Notes under the pieces: model-generated
Seen by the model: only the letters and a program-made list of their open reading frames with translations
Database searches by the model: none
What the model was told of the DNA's origin: nothing
Program-made: the position numbers and the translations under genes
Shown here: piece after piece, positions 5,514-8,269 of the stretch
Layout of the letters: each line of letters begins with the position of its first letter
Numbering within the stretch: position 1 is the first letter of the stretch
Assembly (NCBI GenBank): GCA_035642095.1
Contig: DASQTB010000036.1
Location: 1-8,269 of the forward strand
Source: DASQTB01 sp035642095
GTDB lineage: Bacteria > Actinomycetota > UBA4738 > CALAEC01
DNA length: 8,269 nucleotides
Direction: 5' to 3'

Positions 5514-6932
5514 GTGCTGGGCGGCCTCACCGCCCGCAGAATCCGTAGCATGCTCGGTGCCCGCGTCGCCGTGGTTGCCGTGACCGCCACGTCACTCCTT
5601 GGGTCTGCTCCTACCTGGGCCCACGACTCCAGCGGGCCAGGCGCGTCGGGCTCGCCGCCGGGCGATCGTCCATCCCAGGGCCTGGTCTTCACCGGGCTGG
5701 AGCCCGGTCGTCCCGGAGGCCCCTGCGACCCTCGGGGTCCGGAGCAGCCGCTCCTGGCGATAGTCGACGGGGAACGATTCCTGGGCTGTTCCTCCGGGCC
5801 CGACCCCGCGCCCCCGGGGACGCCGCTCGGTTCCCGGCCCACGACCGCCGAGCTCCGGCAGCTGGCTGCGCCGGTGGAGGCCGATGTCCCCTGCATCGGC
5901 GACGGGACCTCCGGCTACCGAGTGCAGGCCATCTACGCCTACCCGGCCGGCCAGCCGAACCGGTATGGAGAAGTGCTCCCCCTCATCCGGCGGTGGGCGG
6001 CGTCGAACGTGGACGCCGTGTTCTCGGCCAGTGCCGCGCAGACGCTGGGGGGCCGCCGGGTCCGGTTCGTCACCGACGCCTCCTGTCAGGTGGTCGTTCT
6101 CCCGGTACAGGTCTCGGCCTCGGGAGACGACACGTTCGGCAACACCATCGTCGAGCTTCGCCAGCGGGGCTTCGGCCGCAGCGACCGCAAGTACCTGGTG
6201 TGGATGGATGCTCCCGGCCCCTACTGCGGCATCGCCCAGCAATACGCGGACGACTCGGTGGGGGCAGTCAACCGGAACAACGGGAACCCGAGCGTCCTGG
6301 GGATGGTGGGCAGGATCGATGCGCCGTGCTGGGGCAGCGCGGGGACCCCCTTCGAGGCCCACGAGCTGATGCACCTGCTGGGCGGGGTCCAGGGCAGCGC
6401 TCCCCACGGGACAGGATCCCCGGAGCTGGCCGGGGGGCATTGCACCGATGAGGCCGACGTCATGTGCTACGACGACGATGGAGCGGGTCCCGTCTCCATC
6501 ACCTGGGGCTGTCCCGGGCAGAACGAGCGCCTGTTCGATTGCGGCCACGACGACTACTTCCACACAGCCCCTGCCCCCGGCTCGTACCTGGCCGGGCACT
6601 GGAACCCGGCCGGCAGCCGGTTCCTGGAGCAGGTCCCGTATCAGGGACCGGGGAAGACGGTGAGGCTCCACGCGTCGCGATCCAGAGTCCCGGCGGGCCG
6701 GAAGATCCGTCTGGCCGCCTCCATCACGCCCTGCGTCGACGCCACCGAGAGGCGGATCGCGCTTCGGTGGCGATCCAGGATGTGGATCCGGTCGACCGGT
6801 CCACGCTGCGCGGCGACCTTCGCGGTACGGGTCGACGCGAGGACCACGTTCCGGGCGGTCTCGCCCGCCGGCGGGACCGACACGACCAGGGCCGTGTCAC
6901 GGCCGGTCACCGTCCGAACGGTCGGGCCGTAG
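5514..6932 (+). CDS. Exported HEXXH zinc-metalloprotease-like protein with C-terminal beta-sandwich domain
   Basis: This 472-residue protein has a signal peptide: RR in the n-region, hydrophobic core at 17-30, and likely cleavage after APTWA (residue 36). A Pro/Gly-rich stretch (about 38-110) precedes the core (about 120-370). The core carries AHELMHLLGG (282-291), a zinc-binding HEXXH followed by the metzincin-like xxG, but the usual third-ligand position is Gln293. Other possible ligands are H298, H309 and D312 in GGHCTDEADVMCY (307-319), whose VM resembles a Met-turn. Twelve cysteines fit an extracellular, disulfide-bonded protein. Residues about 380-470 form a beta-rich domain (GKTVRLHASRSRVPAGRKIRL onset) like those ending many actinobacterial exported proteins. 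Start: GTG at 5514 with GGAGG 4 nt upstream; ATG at 5550 would shorten the n-region. Substrate and activity are unknown, and a non-catalytic binding role is possible. It converges on the methyltransferase gene with 5 bp between. Confidence 0.8.
   Translation: MLGGLTARRIRSMLGARVAVVAVTATSLLGSAPTWAHDSSGPGASGSPPGDRPSQGLVFTGLEPGRPGGPCDPRGPEQPLLAIVDGERFLGCSSGPDPAPPGTPLGSRPTTAELRQLAAPVEADVPCIGDGTSGYRVQAIYAYPAGQPNRYGEVLPLIRRWAASNVDAVFSASAAQTLGGRRVRFVTDASCQVVVLPVQVSASGDDTFGNTIVELRQRGFGRSDRKYLVWMDAPGPYCGIAQQYADDSVGAVNRNNGNPSVLGMVGRIDAPCWGSAGTPFEAHELMHLLGGVQGSAPHGTGSPELAGGHCTDEADVMCYDDDGAGPVSITWGCPGQNERLFDCGHDDYFHTAPAPGSYLAGHWNPAGSRFLEQVPYQGPGKTVRLHASRSRVPAGRKIRLAASITPCVDATERRIALRWRSRMWIRSTGPRCAATFAVRVDARTTFRAVSPAGGTDTTRAVSRPVTVRTVGP
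6899..6930. terminator. Possible bidirectional terminator hairpin between convergent genes
   Basis: ACGGCC (6899-6904) can pair with GGCCGT (6925-6930), and inside it ACCGT (6909-6913) pairs with ACGGT (6918-6922) around a CCGA loop, with an uneven internal bulge. It ends at the stop codon of the metalloprotease-like gene, next to the stop of the convergent gene. There is no T-tract, so function as a terminator is uncertain. Confidence 0.3.
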
Positions 6933-6937
6933 ACGGG

Positions 6938-8032
6938 TCAGCATCCGGTCTCACGATCACCGAGCACGGCGGCCGGCGGGGGAAGGCCCTCGGTTCCGAA
7001 GGCCAGGAGCGCCAGGCTTCCCAGCTTCCCTTCGTCGATCAGGATCGAGCCCCGGCTCCGGGCCTCGAACAGCCGGTTCGCCCCTCGCCAGTCGCTCGCT
7101 GCCTCGGCATCGGCCTGACGGGCACGCACGCCCGCGGCCCATAGGCGGTACCCCAGGGCGAGGAGGGCCTCCCGCTGGGACACCGGCCCCCAGACCTGGA
7201 GGCCGGCCCGGCGGGCCTCGGCCGCCACGACCTCGAGGTCGACCGCCGCCGTGACGTCGCGGCTCCCGGGCTCGGCCAGAACCTCATCGGTCACGCCCTG
7301 GTCGAGGTAGGCGTGGACGGGGCCGGGAGCGCTGTCCCCGCCGAACCCATAGTCGAAGAAGAAGGAATAGCCGCGGGCCAGCACCTGACCCACTCGTCGG
7401 ATGAGACTCGCCGCGGCCGGTGACACCGGCCGCTCCTCGCTCTCCCTGAGGGGCCGGTCGAGGAGGTTCGTCACCTCCGGCGAAGGCTCGCCCTCGACCT
7501 CGACGAACCGATTCCCGTCCACGCCGACCAGGACCTGGACCGTCCGGCCGTCCCGGAAGCGCACCCGGTGGAATGGCAGGTTGTCGAGGACCTCGTTGGC
7601 GATGATGCAGCCGGCGACGCGGTCGACCTCGTCCAGGGAGCCCCGGCCTTCCAGCCCGGCCTCCCGAAGCGCGCTCACCTGTCTCGGGGTCCGCTCCACC
7701 GCGATGTAGCGGACCGATTCAGCCAGATCCGGAACCCCTCTGATCGCGGCCAGGATCGTCCGGCCCAACGTCCCGTCTCCCGCTCCCAGCTCGACCACCG
7801 TGAACGGTGACGGACGGCCCAGGCGGTCCCAGCATTCCGCCACCTGGCGGGCCAGGAGGTCGCCGAACGCCGGCGAGACATGGGGGCTGGTGACGTAGTG
7901 CCGGTGGGGCCCGATCGGCGGAGTCGCGTAGAACCCCTCCTTCGGGTCGTACAGCGCGGCGTCCATGAAGTCGGCGAAGGAGATCGGCCCCTCTCGCCGG
8001 ATCCGATCGATGAGCCGCCCGGCCAGCGTCAT
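6938..8032 (-). CDS. MidA/NDUFAF7-family SAM-dependent protein methyltransferase
   Basis: This 364-residue protein matches the MidA/NDUFAF7 (former DUF185) class I methyltransferases. Signatures in order are LYDPKEGFYA (27-36), VTSPHVSPAFGDLLA (47-61), SAM motif I VVELGAGDGTLG (79-90), ANEVLDNLP (145-153), FFFDYG (224-229), the AYLDQ...EPGSRDVTAAVD stretch (241-265) and GPVSQREALLALG (282-294). Mitochondrial NDUFAF7 dimethylates an arginine of NDUFS2, the NuoD homologue, during complex I assembly; bacterial members are less well defined. A NuoD lies two genes away, which makes the same job plausible here. The start is placed at ATG 8032, because the frame extended to 8185 gives only low-complexity Arg/Gly/Pro sequence that is antisense-like to the preceding gene. 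ATG overlaps that gene's TGA as ATGA, implying translational coupling; a weak GGAG lies 8 nt upstream. Confidence 0.88.
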   Translation of the reverse strand: MTLAGRLIDRIRREGPISFADFMDAALYDPKEGFYATPPIGPHRHYVTSPHVSPAFGDLLARQVAECWDRLGRPSPFTVVELGAGDGTLGRTILAAIRGVPDLAESVRYIAVERTPRQVSALREAGLEGRGSLDEVDRVAGCIIANEVLDNLPFHRVRFRDGRTVQVLVGVDGNRFVEVEGEPSPEVTNLLDRPLRESEERPVSPAAASLIRRVGQVLARGYSFFFDYGFGGDSAPGPVHAYLDQGVTDEVLAEPGSRDVTAAVDLEVVAAEARRAGLQVWGPVSQREALLALGYRLWAAGVRARQADAEAASDWRGANRLFEARSRGSILIDEGKLGSLALLAFGTEGLPPPAAVLGDRETGC

Positions 8033-8268
8033 CCCGTTCGCTCCGTGTGCGCTTCGAGCCGGCCCTCGGCGTGGACGGGATCGAAGCCATCGAGGTCCGA
8101 CGGCACGCCGAGCCAGGCCGCGTCCGTGACGAACTCGCCCGTGAGCTCGCTGCGCAGGATCCGGCCGTCCTCGGGGTCCAGCCACGCTCGCTGGACGTAG
8201 CGGAGCTCGCCGTCGTAATCGAGTGCGGCGTCCGCAGGGACGTCGAAGCCCGATTGGGCTGAACCCTC
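8029..8268 (-). CDS. 3' end of an unrecognised gene coupled to the MidA-like gene (partial)
   Basis: The minus strand is open from the window edge to TGA (8031-8029), giving 79 residues with strong GC preference at third codon positions. The sequence is acidic and soluble-looking, with YDGELRYVQRAWLDPEDGR and later TDAAWLGVPSDLDGFDPVH. It has no membrane segment or motif I recognise. The stop overlaps the start of the methyltransferase gene (ATGA), typical of a co-transcribed pair, so its function may be related. A plus-strand frame also spans this stretch (8047-8262) but has weaker codon bias and no such coupling. Most of the gene lies outside the window and no function is assigned. Confidence 0.6.
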   Translation of the reverse strand, partial: EGSAQSGFDVPADAALDYDGELRYVQRAWLDPEDGRILRSELTGEFVTDAAWLGVPSDLDGFDPVHAEGRLEAHTERTG

Positions 8269-8269
8269 C

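Noticed and set aside
5592..6671. A 359-residue minus-strand frame opposite the metalloprotease-like gene.
   Set aside because: The plus strand has a signal peptide, HELMH motif, paired cysteines and a ribosome binding site; the opposite frame has none.
8033..8185. An in-frame N-terminal extension of 51 residues for the MidA-like methyltransferase.
   Set aside because: It is Arg/Gly/Pro-rich without family similarity and overlaps, in another frame, a better-biased gene end. The ATGA overlap and family alignment support the ATG at 8032.

Overview
The window is high-GC DNA with densely packed genes, strong GC preference at third codon positions, GTG as well as ATG starts, and several starts that sit right behind a -10-like box with no Shine-Dalgarno sequence. 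Together with an actinobacterial-style NuoD paralogue (NuoD2 type) and several exported proteins with C-terminal Ca-binding or beta-sandwich modules, this points to an Actinomycetota chromosome, probably an uncultured or little-studied lineage. I cannot name a genus. I see no insertion sequence, CRISPR array, phage gene, tRNA or rRNA.

Layout, left to right. (1) The 3' end of a plus-strand, probably exported protein (2-187). It runs into (2) a minus-strand pair read from a well-formed divergent promoter: a long coiled-coil protein with a DivIVA-like N-terminus (1569-2441), then 38 bp later a type II NADH dehydrogenase (184-1530). The NDH-2 stop and the partial gene's stop share the palindrome CTAG. 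(3) A 468-bp divergent control region (2442-2909) with two opposing promoters, one covered by a perfect 7-6-7 dyad, two strong hairpins, and a leader of about 170 nt. (4) An exported protein with four EF-hand-like loops and twelve uninterrupted RTX nonapeptides (2910-4103), closed by a perfect 12-bp terminator hairpin. (5) A solitary nuoD of the NuoD2 type (4196-5389), apparently leaderless. (6) An exported HELMH zinc-metalloprotease-like protein (5514-6932). (7) Converging on it after 5 bp, a MidA/NDUFAF7-family methyltransferase (6938-8032, minus), coupled by an ATGA overlap to an unrecognised upstream gene that leaves the window (8029-8268).

How the genes may work together. Three of the seven main genes concern electron entry to quinone: NDH-2, a complex I-like quinone-pocket subunit, and a methyltransferase whose mitochondrial relative modifies the NuoD homologue. 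The NuoD here keeps the arginine that corresponds, as I recall it, to the mitochondrial target. It has Trp where the quinone-binding Tyr normally sits and lacks a C-terminal segment found in standard NuoD. The other recognisable genes encode exported, probably Ca- or Zn-binding proteins without an obvious functional link. The most interesting hypothesis here is the NuoD2-type/MidA pairing. I did not find convincing evidence for a wholly new system.
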